Positions 30,880 through 42,699 of a stretch of 64,000 nt of DNA are shown one piece after another. The notes under the pieces were generated by a model that made no database searches, had not been told where the DNA came from, and saw nothing but the letters and a program-made list of their open reading frames with translations. Position 1 is the first letter of the stretch. Every line of letters starts with the position of its first letter. The DNA is from Closterium sp. NIES-65 (Eukaryota > Streptophyta > Zygnematophyceae > Desmidiales > Closteriaceae): assembly GCA_948144175.1 (NCBI GenBank), contig CANXME010002317.1, positions 62,001 through 126,000 on the forward strand, in the 5' to 3' direction. The position numbers were made by a program, and so were the translations under genes.

Positions 30880-32019
30880 TGTTGGGTGCAAATTCACATT
30901 GCACGACATCCTGCCGTCTGTTTATACGAATATCCATATGCCAAGACATTTGCGTATAAACGGAATGTCCGTGTGTTTGTTATCTTTCGCAATTTCTGCT
31001 TGATGTATTTGCAGGTACTCGTGCAATGCGCGCTTCGGCACAATATTGTACGCGCTATGAACAGTACAAGCAAAAAGGACGAGCACGCAAAGGAACCCAA
31101 GATGGAAGCTTTGCAGTTCGGTTGAATCGATTGTGCAGATTCAGTTCTATCCAACTCGAAATTGTACTGTTTTGTTTGGTTGACTATAGTGTAGCAGGGC
31201 AGACACTATAGGGGTACAATTTAGGTGAAGGTTGGATGTTGTTTGTCTGTATCTGCATGCTACAAGGCCAGGGGAAACCAGCGGAACTAGCATTTGGCTG
31301 GTTGGGCAAAGACAAAACAGGTTCTGTTTTTAGGACCTGCACCTGGTTAATGTTTTCCCAGGTTGGAAAAACAGAACCAGAGGTTGTTTACCAACCTACC
31401 ACCTGCTGTTTTGTCCCGCCAGGCCGGTTCTGTTGCTTGGAATTATTTGGGATCATCCCTGGTTGTTCCTAGGTTGATTCCCAATGTCCTTGCTAGCTAG
31501 AGCTATTTATTCCATCCCTGTTTGTACCTGAACATAATAAGTTTGATTCAAGCAAATTCCTCCCTTCCTACACAAGCGAATTTCGTTTCTACACGGTTCG
31601 ACGGCGGAATGCTCCTCGAGTCAACTTGGCCAGTACGCTAGCACTCCAACGCTATTACGTTAGCACTCCAACGATAGTATGCTAGCACTCCAACGCTAGG
31701 CAAACGCTGTCCGAGATATAACTCTATAATGGCAGAACCTTTCGTGAGGCAACTTGGCTTATTTTAAGCTCTTGCAGCGAGCTTCGATATTGGAAATTCT
31801 CAGCTTAATCAGGTCAACGGTCTGCATCATACGATGCGCGACGTTCAAGGTGCTCTTATTATTTTGGCTAAGTCATCATTGATTCCTCTCTCTACAAACT
31901 CGGACCCGGGGATAGGGGCTGTACTAGGCGCCCAAGGACCCTTGGAGGTGACCCCGAGGAGAGGTTTTAAGTTTGATGAAGTGTAAATAGCTTGAGTTTA
32001 TTAGCCCCTTACACCAACA
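30880..32019 (+). repeat. Family A 3' LTR
   Basis: TGTTGGGTGC to CCAACA, 1,140 bp. Near 31635-31700 it carries a local triplication of the segment around tagcactccaacg, about 25 bp per unit. This explains the extra length. Confidence 0.85.
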
Positions 32020-33185
32020 ACAAGTTCACTCCTGCGAATCACCGATTGACCCACTGCACCTGTGCTCGGACGGGCCGACACTTGGTCACGTTTACCCGTC
32101 ATCCAAGGTCGAGCCTGTACACACTGACTACCGAGTCTCCTGTGGTTGCTGCGTCTGTTCAGGTAGCTGCGTCATGTCAGGTGTTTGCTGCAGCGTCCTG
32201 GTCTAGTCCTAAGTCTGCCCCCTGCTTGTGTGGCCTCATATCTCACCAGACTCTTCTCTGACACCACCGCCTTGGTCACCCCTCTCTACCTCGTGTCCGA
32301 GGCATGGCCTCCTGTTACCTTGTCTCTTGTCTCCCCAGGTCCCTCCCTCCCCTTCCTCTGTTGCCTGCCCCTCACTCCTTCGAGTTTCCTCCGATAGAGG
32401 CTCCGCTGCAGACTCTCCGTAGGGACGTGTGGGGCCCACGACGCATCTGTGGACAGGGTCACGAGCGTTACTCCCTGCTGGTGGTTGACGACTACTCGCG
32501 TTGCACCATAGTCTTCCCCTTCCGCCGCGAGGGTGAGGTCACTGAGGTGTTGATCGACTGGATCCGCGCAGCTCGTCTCCAGCTCAGAGAGATTTTCGGC
32601 TTAGACTTTCCTGTTTTGCGTCTGCACTCCTACAGTGGTGGAGATTTTTCCTCTGACCTTCTCTGAGCCTTCTCTCGTGCGGAGGGCATCTGCCAGACGT
32701 TCATGCTTCAGGCCTCTCCACAGCATAATGGGATTGCTGAGCGCTGCATTGGCATGGCTATGGACGTCGCTCGTATGTCCATGATCCATGCGGCTGCTCC
32801 CCATTATCTGTGGCCGTTTGCAGTTCAATACGCGGTGCATCAGATCAACCTTCAGCCCAGGGTCTCCATGCTGGAGACCTCCCCTACTGTGCGGTTGACG
32901 GGGAAGGTTGGTGATGCGTCTGCGTTCCGAGTTTGGGGATGTCGAGCTTTCGTCTGCGACTTGTTTGCGGACAAACTATCCTCCCGTGCTGTTCCCTGCG
33001 TCTTCCTTGGCTTCCCTCCTGACGCGCCTGGTTGGCACTTGTACCACCCCACCTCGCGCCGTGTTCTGTCCTCTCAGGACGTCAAGTTTGACAATTCGGT
33101 TCCATACTCTCGTCTCTTCCCTTACCGCGCTGCTCCCCTCTCCCTCCCCCGCTGCTCTTCCTCGCGACAGGCCCCCCCCCGGTAG
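32020..33185 (+). pseudogene. Copia family B: protease end, pre-integrase and integrase
   Basis: The copy starts abruptly after the family-A LTR, inside the region before integrase (FTPANHRLTHCTCARTGRHL). In broken frames come SHQTLL.HHRLGHPS, a catalytic-core block (RRDVWGPRRI, VVDDYSRCTIVFPF), VLRLHSYSGGDFSS (the second catalytic Asp is changed, SYSGG for SDRGG), then a TGA and a new frame with SPQHNGIAERCIGMAMDVAR (Glu) and CVFLGFPPDAPGW. Gag is absent. Confidence 0.85.
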
Positions 33186-34167
33186 ACCCCCTCCCCCCTC
33201 AGGGTCCTGCCGTGTCAGGTGTGTCTCAGGTAGACGCAGTCGAGCCTGTCGAGCTAGCTGTTGGCTCTGGTGCTGTTTAGGGTGCTGAGCCTGCGGGTGC
33301 CGGGTCTGAGGGTGCTGAGCCTGGGGGTACTGGGTCTGAGGGTGCTGAGCCTGGGGGTGCTGGGTCTCGGGTTGTTGAGCTGGGGTTGCTGAGTTTGGGG
33401 GTGCGGAGCCTGAGGGTGATGGGCCTATTCGTGTGGAGTCTGGCGGTGCTGGGCCTGGAGGTTCTTCAGGTACTTCGTCCCGGCGAAAGGTACTCTCCCC
33501 ACAGCAGCTGTGCGAGTGGTTTTCTCAGCGCTGAAGCCGTGCTGCTGGAGCTGGTGGTGCTGCCGGCGCTGAAGGTTCTGCTGCTGCTGGAGGTCCTGCT
33601 GCTGCCGGGGCTACAGGGAGTTCTGGACCCACGAGTCACGGAGGTGCTCGTACTGGAGGTATTGTAGTTGCCGGGCCTGGTGGTGCTACTGGTGCTGGAG
33701 CTACTGGAGGTGCTAAAAGCTGGTGGTGCTGCTGGTCTAGGTGCTGCTGGGGGTACTGGAGCTGGAGCTGCTGCGTCTTCCGGTGGTCTAGCTGGAGCTG
33801 GAGCTGCTGGGTGTCCTACAACTGGTGCAACTGCTAGAGCTGGTGGTGCTGCTGGAGTTGGTGCTATCCCTGCTGGTTCGGGATCCGCTGCCGGCCATTG
33901 CCGTACTTCGTTCCAGTCCTTGAGAAGGTTCTTGGTCTCCCGCCTTCTACTGGTCCTGCTCCTTCCTTGGAGTGTCCACCGCCTGTCCAGTACGAGTCAC
34001 AATTACAGCTGGCCTCGCCACTGCTTGCTCCTCCTTAAACTGGTCCTACAGGGGGTCTTGCTGAGCGTCGTGAGCCTGAGTCTCGTCCTGCGTCGCCTGT
34101 TCGTGCTGCTCGCACGAGTTGTCAAGTTCCGCGTCAGCGTTCTCCTGCGGTCCCAGGCACGCACCAG
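33186..34167 (+). repeat. Copia family B spacer with degraded GGAEP repeats
   Basis: From 33280 to about 33440 the 15-bp unit ggtgctgagcctggg repeats with substitutions, then gives way to a Gly/Ala-rich stretch. Shifts put it in several frames. It corresponds to 52255-52920 in the better copy. Confidence 0.75.
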
Positions 34168-36000
34168 ATGACACTACGTCCTTCCACTGCTCCACAGCGT
34201 ATCTCTTTGCCGTCTCCTCCGGCGTCCTCTCTTCTTGCTCTTACTGACTCGGAGTCTGACGCCCTTCGTGCTGCCAGTCCTACTGTCACGCGTCTCCTGG
34301 CCACTGTTGTTACTGACCCTTCCTATTGGGGTGAGTGTGCTCTTAGCACGGACGTCCTTGAGGACAGGCAGGAGAAGTTCCAATGTTTTGCTGCTGCTGT
34401 ACCCCATCTCGTGTCCATGCTGCTTGCCCCTGAGGGAGACCCGGATGCACCAGACATTCCGACCCCGCGCTCTTACGCACAGGCGATAGAGGGTCCCTAC
34501 TCCTCTAAGTGGCAGTCAGCCATAGACGCGGAGATGGCTTCCTGGAAGTCCACAGACACCTACGTCGACGAGGTTCCCCCTCCTGGGGCGAACATCGTTA
34601 GTGGCATGTGGATTTTCAGGGTGAAGCGGCCGCCGGGTTCTCCGCCTGTCTTCAAGGCACGTTACGTGGCTCGAGGCTTCAGTCAGCGGTAGGGAGTTGA
34701 CTACTTTCAGACTTTCTCCCCCACCCACAAGATGACGACTCCTTGGGGACCTGGTGCACGTCGCGGCTCAGCGTGACTACAAGCTTCACTCTCTTGACTT
34801 TAGCACTGCTTTCCTACAGGGCAGCCTGCACGAGGAGATCTTGCTGCACCGCCCACCTGGCTTCACTGGGACGTTTCCTCCTGGTACCGAGTGGAGCCTC
34901 CGGCGGCCAGTCTACGGTCTCTGTCTAGCGCCCCGTGAGTGGCACGACACACTGAGGATTACGCTTGTGGCCCTTCGGTTTGCTCCTTCTACTGTTGACC
35001 CGTTGCTGTTCCTACGCACCGACACCTCTCTGCCGCCGTTCTACATCCTCGTGTACGTCGACGACTTGGTGTTTGCTACTGCTGATACTGCTGGACTCGC
35101 CCACATGAAGTCGGAGCTGCAGAAGAGACACACGTGCACAGACCTGGGAGAGCTGCGCAGCTATCTTAGCTTGCAGATCACGAGGGACAGAGCACGGTGC
35201 ACTATTACCTTGACTCAGTCACACAGGGTGCAGCAGGTCCTTCAGCGTTTCGACTTCACGTACTTTTCGCCTCAGGCCACTCCTCTGTCTACTCGTCATT
35301 CGCCCTCAGCTCTGCCTTCGGATGAGTCCGTAGAGCCGATTGGCCCGTACCCAGAGCTTGTTGGCTGTCTCATGTACCTGATGACCTGCAGACGACCTGA
35401 CCTGGCATACCCTCTTAGCATCTTGGCACACTATGTTGCTCCTGGGAGACACCGACCAGAGCACATGGCTGCAGCGAAGAGGGTGTTGCGCTACTTGTGC
35501 AGTACGTCGGGCATGGGGCTAGTGCTTGGAGGGCGGAGTTTATGGTCCTCACTGGTCACGCAGACGCTTCTTGGGCTGACGACCAGGCTACGCAGCGGTC
35601 GTCACAGGGTCACACCTTCAGCCTTGGTTTCGCCTCTGTTTTGTGGCGGTCTACCCGCTCGTCTTCTGTTATCAGCTTCAGCTGTGAGGTTGAGATGTAC
35701 GCGGGGGCCATGGCTGCACAGGAGTCACGCTGGCTCACCTACCTGCTGACTAACCTGGGAGAGCCGCCTCGTTGTCCTTCAGTTCTGTACGTAGACAACA
35801 AGGCCATGCTGGCCTTGTGTCGGAAGCACAGACTGGAGCACAGAACAAAGCACATTGCTCTTTGCTACTTCCTGGCTCGTGAGCTGCAGCAGCGCGGTTA
35901 GCTGCGCCTTGCTTACGTGGCCTCTTGGGCCAACACTGCTGATATCTTCACCAATGCACTTCAGCCTTGAGATCATCAGCACTTCTGTACTATGCTAGTT
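34168..36000 (+). pseudogene. Copia family B reverse transcriptase and RNase H
   Basis: The first frame (34168-34692) has the Pro/Ser-rich linker, DVLEDRQEKFQCFAAA and MWIFRVKRPPGSPPVFKARYVARGFSQR followed by TAG at 34690 in place of Gln. After a shift near 34740 the frame continues (34754-35749) with DFSTAFLQGSLHEEILLHRPPGF, LVYVDDLVFATAD and the RNase H entry. A second shift near 35530 moves on to ADASWADDQATQRSS and YVDNKAMLALCRKHRLEHRTK. The stop at 35899 replaces another Gln. Confidence 0.88.
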
Positions 36001-36376
36001 TTTGTACCTACCTGGCCTCACTTGCTTACCTCTTTGATGTTGCTGTGTACTGTGAACTATATATATACCTGCACTAGCTTGTTCACCTTTATATATTTTC
36101 CTGCATGTGAACTGGCCTTGTGGCCTTTGAACCTGTGCTCGGAATGTGTGGTGACGTTGTGATCCACCCTGAGCTTGCTTTGCTTTGATTTGCTTGACTG
36201 GTCTTGACTGGTATTGTGACCCCTTGTTCTCCCCCACTTTGCCTATGGGGGTGTGTTTAACATTTATCATATATAGCCTATCTAGGCTGTAGTGGGGTAG
36301 ACACTAAGGTATACAGTTTCCTAGAGTTTGACACTTGCACCCAACTCATTTCCTAGTGAATCATTCTTCTCTATTC
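36001..36376 (+). mobile_element. Copia family B 3' untranslated tail, polypurine tract and LTR
   Basis: It holds tatatata runs near 36058, the gcttgctttgctttg motif, the tract cctatgggggtg and an LTR starting TGTTTAACATT at 36254. Its end near 36376 is unclear because this LTR is more divergent than the other family-B LTRs. Confidence 0.72.
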
Positions 36377-36568
36377 AAATTTATTTTACTTTACGGCCAC
36401 GGGCCCAGGCCAAAGCCAAAACTTGAAATTCGGGGTTTTGATTAGAGTGTACTTGAGCTTGAAGTACTAAGTTAGGTATCAGCTTCTAGGAGCGAATATA
36501 CACATCTGCTAAGGGAGGTGGGGAGATGTGGGGAGGGTTAAAGGCAGCACGGGAAATAGGGGGTTCTT

Positions 36569-36970
36569 TCAAATCGAGTTATTTAGATTTAGGGGAAGGC
36601 CCACATGAAGTCCCGCCAATTTCCTCACTCTTGCAGCTGCCCGATGCTGTGTGCTCTGACGGTCTAGATGCTCCTTTGTCCACTTTGTCCTTAACGAAGA
36701 GGTACCGTAGCGCAACATTGGCGAGGCTGTAAATTTTGCTTCTTGCAAGAGTTCCTGCACGTAAAGCCTTTCGCGAACTGCTGCCGTTGTGGCGATCAAA
36801 CCTGCTTCAGCCGATGACAGGGCAACCAGCCCCTGCTTCTGCGAGTTCCATATAATCGGTCCTGTTGGCTCGCGGCAGAATAGGAACACAATTCTGGACC
36901 GTGAATTTTCGGGGTCAGCAGCATGATCGGCGTCTATATAGCCGATAAGGCTGAAGATTGGGGTTGTTAC
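36569..36970 (-). pseudogene. RNase H scrap of a fourth Copia family (D)
   Basis: On the minus strand, SLIGYIDADHAADPENSRS leads into IIWNSQKQGLVALSSAEAGLIATTAAVRERLYVQELL. The Asp in YIDADHA and the SS.EAE-like block are the hallmarks of Copia RNase H. It is too different from families A and B to be either. A frameshift lies near 36960. Confidence 0.72.
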
Positions 36971-37273
36971 AGAGCCCAGTGTTGGGCATGAGGATAAAGA
37001 ACTGCAGAGCGCGCTGAATATCTAGAAGATTCAATTCTCAGCAGTTAGTTTGCGGGAGTACTAAGCCAGCTGGCTAGCGATGTAGGAGAGGTCTGGCCTG
37101 CACGTCAATGAGGCAAAAAGCAGCGAGGCCAGCAATTGTTGGTAAGTTCGAATCCCAGCAGGGGACAAGGCTTTGTTGTCCGGGTTGTAATTCTGTGAAG
37201 GAGTGCAGTAAGGGGTGGAAAGTGGTGCAAGCATGTCGTTGAAGCGTTTTCTATATGCATCAAGCAGAAAGCA
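36971..37273. other. Unassigned stretch between two retroelements
   Basis: No gene was recognised. It includes a ttcgaatcc box-B-like motif near 37147 within a T-arm-like sequence, but the whole does not fold as a tRNA that I can support. It may belong to the family-D element. Confidence 0.3.
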
Positions 37274-37743
37274 CTATATATTTATTCTCTGTTTGTACCT
37301 GAAAATAGTCAATCTGATCCAAGCAAATTCCTCCCTTCCTGGAATTTCCTTTCTACGTGGTGGGACGGCGGAATGCTACCCGAGTAAACGCTACTACGCT
37401 AGCACTCCAACACTAGGCAAACGCTGTCTGAGCCATAAGTTAGTAATGGCAGAACTTTTCGTGAGGCAACTTGGTTCATATTGAAGCTCTTGGAGCGAGC
37501 TTCGATATAGGAAATTCTCGGCTTAATCCGATTGACGGTCTGCACGATATGCTGTGCCACGTTCAAGGTACTCTTGCTGTATTGACTAAGTCCCTCTTGA
37601 CCCCTCTCTCTACAAACTCAGACCCGAGGATAGGGGCTGGTTTTGTACCAGGCACCCAATGACCCTTGGAGGTGACCCCGAGGAGAGGTTTTAGGTTTGA
37701 TCATGTCTTAATAGCTTGAGTTTATTAGGCCCTTACACCAACA
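37274..37743 (+). repeat. Family A 5' LTR, 5'-truncated
   Basis: Only the last 470 bp of the LTR remain, ending CCAACA at 37743; the primer site tggtatcagagc follows at 37747. The upstream part was lost before or at insertion. Confidence 0.85.
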
Positions 37744-37789
37744 AGCTGGTATCAGAGCTGCGTTATAGTGATCCTCGTTATAGGTAGCT

Positions 37790-38665
37790 ATGGCGGGCAA
37801 CATCTCGACGAGAGCTGGAGAATTTTCAGCCCAAGATCATAGCGGCAGCCAAGAATCTGGTATTTCAGCGCCAAGGGGAGCGCGAATAAACCAGGGCTCG
37901 CTGGTCGAGGAGGTGCTGAAGAACTTCATCGTCGACAAGTTCAATGGCGAGGGCTATGATGATTGGGCCTGGAAAATGCAATTGTATTTCCATCAGATCC
38001 GTTTGCTGAAACCAATGATTGGGGAGGAGCCTAGACTGAGTGATCCCGCACTGCAGGAAGATTGGGACGAGCGCTCCTCGGCTGGCTACTATTTGATGAC
38101 GCAGAGTTTGGAGCTGAACCAGCGTCACCACCTCATAGACCTGCTGCCGGCGGTTGAGTGCGGTCCGAAAGCGTGGACCGTATTAAAGGAGCTGCACGCC
38201 CTAACCTCCGTTGTTGCAACGTTGATGGTGGACAGGGAACTGTCCGTGTTGCGCCTGAGGGAGGGAGAGCCGGTGCAACCTGTCCTGGACAAGATGCCCG
38301 ACCTCTACGCGAAGTTGGCGACCGCAGGAATCACCTACCCGGAGCAGACCAGGTGCCTGAAGATGCTCTCGCTGTTGCCGGAATCGTGGCTTCAATTCAC
38401 GAGCGGATTGAGCCTGCCGCAGAACCAGAGCTCGTGGACACTCGAGTGGGTGTGGACAAAGATTCTGGAGGAGGACTTCTGTTACCGCCAACTGAGGGGT
38501 GGAGACGACGGCAGCAGCGGCTATGGGATGCAAGGGAGCCGACGTGGCAGAGGACGTGGCTTCGGTGGTGCTGGACGCGGTGCAAAGAAGGACGACGACT
38601 CCAACGACCAACAAGGAGGTACCGGTTGGGGTCGCGGTGCGAAATCTGGACGTGGAATAAGTTAG
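37790..38665 (+). CDS. Family A gag, nearly intact capsid part
   Basis: There are 291 open codons from MAGNISTRAGEF through the UBN2-type core (DKFNGEGYDDWAWKMQLYF, SAGYYLMTQSLELNQRHH, GITYPEQTRCLKMLSLLPESW) and the Arg/Gly-rich RGRGRGFGGAGRGAKKDD to GRGIS and TAG. A small deletion near 38657 shifts the frame before the zinc knuckle (CWYCEKEGHPWFLC follows in another frame at about 38690). Gag proteins of this class form the cytoplasmic virus-like particle. Confidence 0.87.
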   Translation: MAGNISTRAGEFSAQDHSGSQESGISAPRGARINQGSLVEEVLKNFIVDKFNGEGYDDWAWKMQLYFHQIRLLKPMIGEEPRLSDPALQEDWDERSSAGYYLMTQSLELNQRHHLIDLLPAVECGPKAWTVLKELHALTSVVATLMVDRELSVLRLREGEPVQPVLDKMPDLYAKLATAGITYPEQTRCLKMLSLLPESWLQFTSGLSLPQNQSSWTLEWVWTKILEEDFCYRQLRGGDDGSSGYGMQGSRRGRGRGFGGAGRGAKKDDDSNDQQGGTGWGRGAKSGRGIS

Positions 38666-40865
38666 GTGCTGGTGGCAAAATAAAAGGGAGTTGCTGGTAT
38701 TGTGAGAAGGAGGGGCACCCCTGGTTTTTGTGCTATATGAAACCTAATCGATGGATCCCCCAGAATCGTCACCAGGATGGCGGCGCGCAGAGGAACCAGA
38801 AAAACGGCACGAGCATGGTCGCCGATTCGTCCGACAACAACCCGAAGAGCAACGGCTGTGCGGAAAAGAAGAAGGAGCGCACCGCGGGCCAGTTCTTTCA
38901 TATTGGTGAGCAGGGGGAGCAAGGAGACACATCTGCCAAGGTTGGCTCAGAGCAGCACCCCTGAACTATTTGGTGTTCGACACGGGCGCTGCTTGGACGA
39001 TGACGCCGCGCAAGGACCTGCTGGACCACGTACGCACTGCACCGATATGTGCTCCGCCTCTGGACACGCGCTGAAGGTGGCTGGTATGGGACGAGCTGCG
39101 TTTAATGGAGCGGATGGCAAGCCGGTGGTGCTGCACGAAGTTCTCCTTTTTCCTGAACTCAAGGCCAACCTTATGTCCCTCTGTAAGCTTGGCAAGGCTG
39201 GGGTGAGCACTAGCACGGACGGGGCACGCACTTACAAGGTGCAGCTGGGCAATCGGGTGCTTTGGGATCTGCACGAGAGCACGGACGTGTACGGATCCAT
39301 GTGGCAGCTACCGGCGTTGGCGTGGCATGGTGGGGGGCAGGCTGGAGAGGGGTCTGCATCCCAGCGGGAGTGCAACGCCGTTGGAAAGGTTGGTGTAAAA
39401 GTGTCGGCCAGATCTGGGGAGACGGATTGGGCAACGGCACACGGACGCTTGGGGCATGTGGCAATGCCCTTGTTGAAGCAGTTGGAGAAAGATGGAGCCG
39501 TTAAAGGTCTGAAGCTGAACGGTCAGCCACCCAATGAGAGTTGTGAAATCTGTTTGCTCTCAAAGTTTACCCGTTTCCCCTTCCATAGTGTGACTCGCAG
39601 GAGCAAGAGTTGGTCCACATGGACTTGGTGGGGCCGCTGCCGGTTTAGGGAGACAAGGGGGAGCGGAACTTTCTGACCATAGTGGATGATTGGAGCAGGC
39701 TTATGTGGGCATATCCGCTGAAGTAGAAGGACCACGCCGGCTCTACGATATGCGAAGATTGGCTGCCATTCGTGGAGAAGCAAGCGGAGTGTGTGGTGAA
39801 GCGGATTAGGACAGATCGGGGTGGTGAGTTCCTTGGAGCTGAGATGACGGCCTGGCTCAAGAAGCAGGGCATCCAGAGGGAGCTGACCACGGCTTACACC
39901 CAACAGTCCAACAATGTAGCAGAACGGGCGAACCGGACAATTCTGGAGACAGCTAGGGCGCTGCTCATAGAATCTGGACTGGGCAACTTGATGTGGCCCC
40001 ATGCTGTTCGGCACGCTAGCAACGCTAAGAAATGGTACTCACCAAGGTTGGAGATGACCTGTGGGTGCCGTTGGAGAGGTGGCTTGGGAGGAAGCCGCCG
40101 GTGGACATGCTGAGGGTGTTCGGTAGCATGGCAGTCGCCCACGTCCCCAAGACCTACCGTAATAAGTTGGGGGCGAGTGCAATCTGGTGTGTGTATTTGG
40201 GGCTGGGTGTAGAGAGCAAGGGATGGCTGCTGTGGGAACCTTCCAAGGGTGTGTTGTTTGACAACAGGGATGTGAAGTTTTTTGAGGGCATGATGTATGG
40301 GAGCTGGGAGAAACAGCCAGAGGCCAGGGTGTCCCAGCAGATGGAGCAGATCACCATGCAACTAGACCTGACTCCTAGTGTGTGGGAGGAGCGAGAGGAG
40401 GCGGCTGCAGAGGTTGGTGATGGAAAGAAGGTACACAAGGCACCTGCTGGCGGAGAAAATGATGTGGAGACTAGCACTAGTGGAGGTGCTGGATCCGAGA
40501 GAGGAGAGCAGCAGCAGGGGAAAACTAAGAAGCTGAAGGGTGTCGTTATGAAGGGATGGGAGACACCCGTCTCCAGGCCAGGACGTACCCGTATGGCTAC
40601 TAAGAAGCTGAATGCAAGGGCTGATGTAGCAGAGCAGCAGTTTGGGACAGAGAAGCATTGCTGATTCTACCGCATGGCTATGATTCGGATGAGGAGGATG
40701 AAACTGCTCACTTTTTTCTTGCCCATGCACCAGACGAACCAGCTAGCATAGAGGAGGCATGATCTGGAGCAGATAGGGAGAAGTGGCTGGTCACCACCTA
40801 CAAGAGTAGGCTGGTGGCTAAGGGGTTTATGCAGAAGAAGAAGCGGGACTTCAATGAGATCTTTC
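38666..40865 (+). pseudogene. Family A protease, integrase and start of reverse transcriptase
   Basis: It is broken in several frames: knuckle, VFDTGAAWTMTPRKDLL (protease), KVAGMGRAAFNGADG, WATAHGRLGHVAMPLLKQLEKDG, HMDLVGPLPV then TAG at about 39647, IRTDRGGEFLG, a shift, TPQQSNNVAERAN style residues (QQSNN replaces PQSNG) and the linker to 40660. A deletion from about 40750 to 40790 removes part of the reverse transcriptase entry. It breaks off at FNEIF (40865), where the inverted copy begins, and resumes at 45858. Confidence 0.85.
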
Positions 40866-42687
40866 ATCATCTCAACCCCTTTCTGCTTCACTTGTGCAGA
40901 TGCGGAGTATTGAACTCCAATGCTTTGGTGAGAGTGCAGATACTTCACCACACGCTCAGCTGCATCCACCTGCTCCTCTGATGGATTCTGCACCACCCTG
41001 GCCAGCTGCCCAACCGAGAAAGAGATGTCGGGCCTTGTGTGAACTGCTGCATACAAGAGGCTGCCCACCAAGGACTGAAATTGCTGCTGCTCCTCGGCTT
41101 CAACCCCTTCATCCTCTGCAGCTTTCACAAGCTTGAATTCTGCTGGCAGGGGAGTTGCAACTTTGCGCTCATTCTCAATCCCGTACTTCTCCCCCAGCTC
41201 CTTGATGAACTTCTCCTGGTGCAGCTTCAACCACCTGTGATCCAGATCCCTCTCCACATGCATCCTGAGATAGTAGTTTACCTCCCCAAGGTTCTTGCAC
41301 TTGAAGTTCTCCATCAGCTGCTGCTGCACCTTCTGGATCTCCTTCATGTTGCTCCTAAAGAGAAGAATATCGTCCACGTAGACCAGAAACAGCACCAGCT
41401 TCTCCCCCTCCCCCTTGAGAAAGAGGCTCTCATCACAGCTGCTGGTCCTGAATCCCATCTCCTCTAAACGGCCCACTAACGACTGCATCTGCCAACAAGA
41501 CACGAAGGGTAGGGGGTTTGCAGTGGGAGCAAAGATCTCATTGAAGTCCCGCTTCTCCTTCTGCATAAACCCCTTAGCCACCAACCTACTCTTGTAGATG
41601 GTGACCTGCCCCTTGTCGTCAGTCTTGATCCTTAGCACCCACTTGCATTGTACCGCTTTCTTTCCCTCAGGCAGCACCACTAGTTCCCAAGTCCCATTCT
41701 CCAGTAGGCTTTGGTACTCAGCATCCCTAGAAGCTAGCCATTTGTCCCTATCTGGTCCAGCTAATGCCTCCTCCATGCTAGCTGGTTCCTCTGGTGCAGG
41801 GGCAAGAAAACAGTAGGCAGGCTCATCCTCCTCATCCGGGTCATAGCCATGCGGTAGAATCAGCAATGCTTCTCTGTCCCAAGCTGCTGCTCTGCTACAT
41901 CAGCTCCTGCAGTCAGCTTCTTAGTAGCCATACGGGTACGTCGTGGCCTGGAGACGGGTGTCTCCCATCCCCTCATAACAACACCCTTCGGCTTCTTAGT
42001 TTCTCCCTGCTGCTGCTCTCCTCCCTCGGATCCAGCAGCTCCACTAGTGCTACCGCTAGTCTCCACTCCATCACCTCCACCAGCAGGTGCCTCCTGCACC
42101 TTCTCTCCATCACCACCTTCTGCAGCTACCTCCTCTCCCTCCTCCCACACACTAGGAGTCAGGTCCAGCTGCATGGTGATCTGCTCCATCTGCTGGGACA
42201 CCCTGGCCTCTGGCTGTTTCTCCCAGCTCCCATACATCATGCCCTCAACAAACTTTACATCCCTGCTGTCAAACAACACACCCTTGGAAGGTTCCCACAG
42301 CAGCCATCCCTTGCTCTCAGCAGCCAGCCCCAAATGCACACACCAGATTGCACTCGCCCCCATCTTACTGCGGTAGGTCTTCGGGACGTGGGCGACTGCC
42401 ATGCAACCGAACACCTTCAACATGTCCACCGGCGGCTTCCTCCCAAGCCAACTCTCCAACGGCACCCACAAGTCATCCCCAACCTTGGTGAGTACCCTGT
42501 TCCTAGCGACGGTAGCGTGCCGAACAGCATGGGGCCACATCAAGTTGCCTAGCCCAGATTCTATGAGCAACGCCCTAGCTGTCTCCAGAATTCTCTGGTT
42601 CGCCCGTTCTGCTACACCGATAGACTGTGGGGTGTAAGCCGTGGTCAGCTCCCTCTGGATGCCCTGCTTCTTGAGCCAGGCCGTCAT
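40866..42687 (-). pseudogene. Family A reverse transcriptase, linker and integrase C-terminal half (inverted copy)
   Basis: The minus-strand frame 41860-42687 gives WLKKQGIQRELTTAYTPQSIGVAERAN through the linker GGEQQQGETKKPKG without a stop. The next (to 40866) gives ENGTWELVVLPEGKKAVQCKWVLRIKTDDKGQVTIYKSRLVAKGFMQKEKRDFNEIFAP, then a deletion removes the palm's first part (the block around MDISTAFLNG) so that LLADA-type sequence joins RLEEMGFRTSSCDESLF. YVDDILLF survives (about 41380), as do the start of RNase H and its upstream connection. Confidence 0.85.
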
Positions 42688-42699
42688 CTCAGCTCAAAG

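Larger units (their letters stand above)
25292..32019 (+). mobile_element. Copia family A element with both LTRs, defective
   Basis: It has a 5' LTR (25292-26403), primer site, gag, protease, integrase, reverse transcriptase, RNase H and 3' LTR (30880-32019), 6.7 kb. The flanking five bases differ (gtttc on the left, acaag on the right), so there is no target duplication, and the two flanks belong to different Copia families. It may be a product of recombination or have lost a flank by deletion. Confidence 0.88.

Noticed and set aside
37060..37170. A tRNA or tRNA-derived SINE suggested by ttcgaatcc near 37147 and an A-box-like tggctagcgatgtagg near 37070
   Set aside because: The boxes are too far apart, arms do not pair convincingly, and no second copy is visible.
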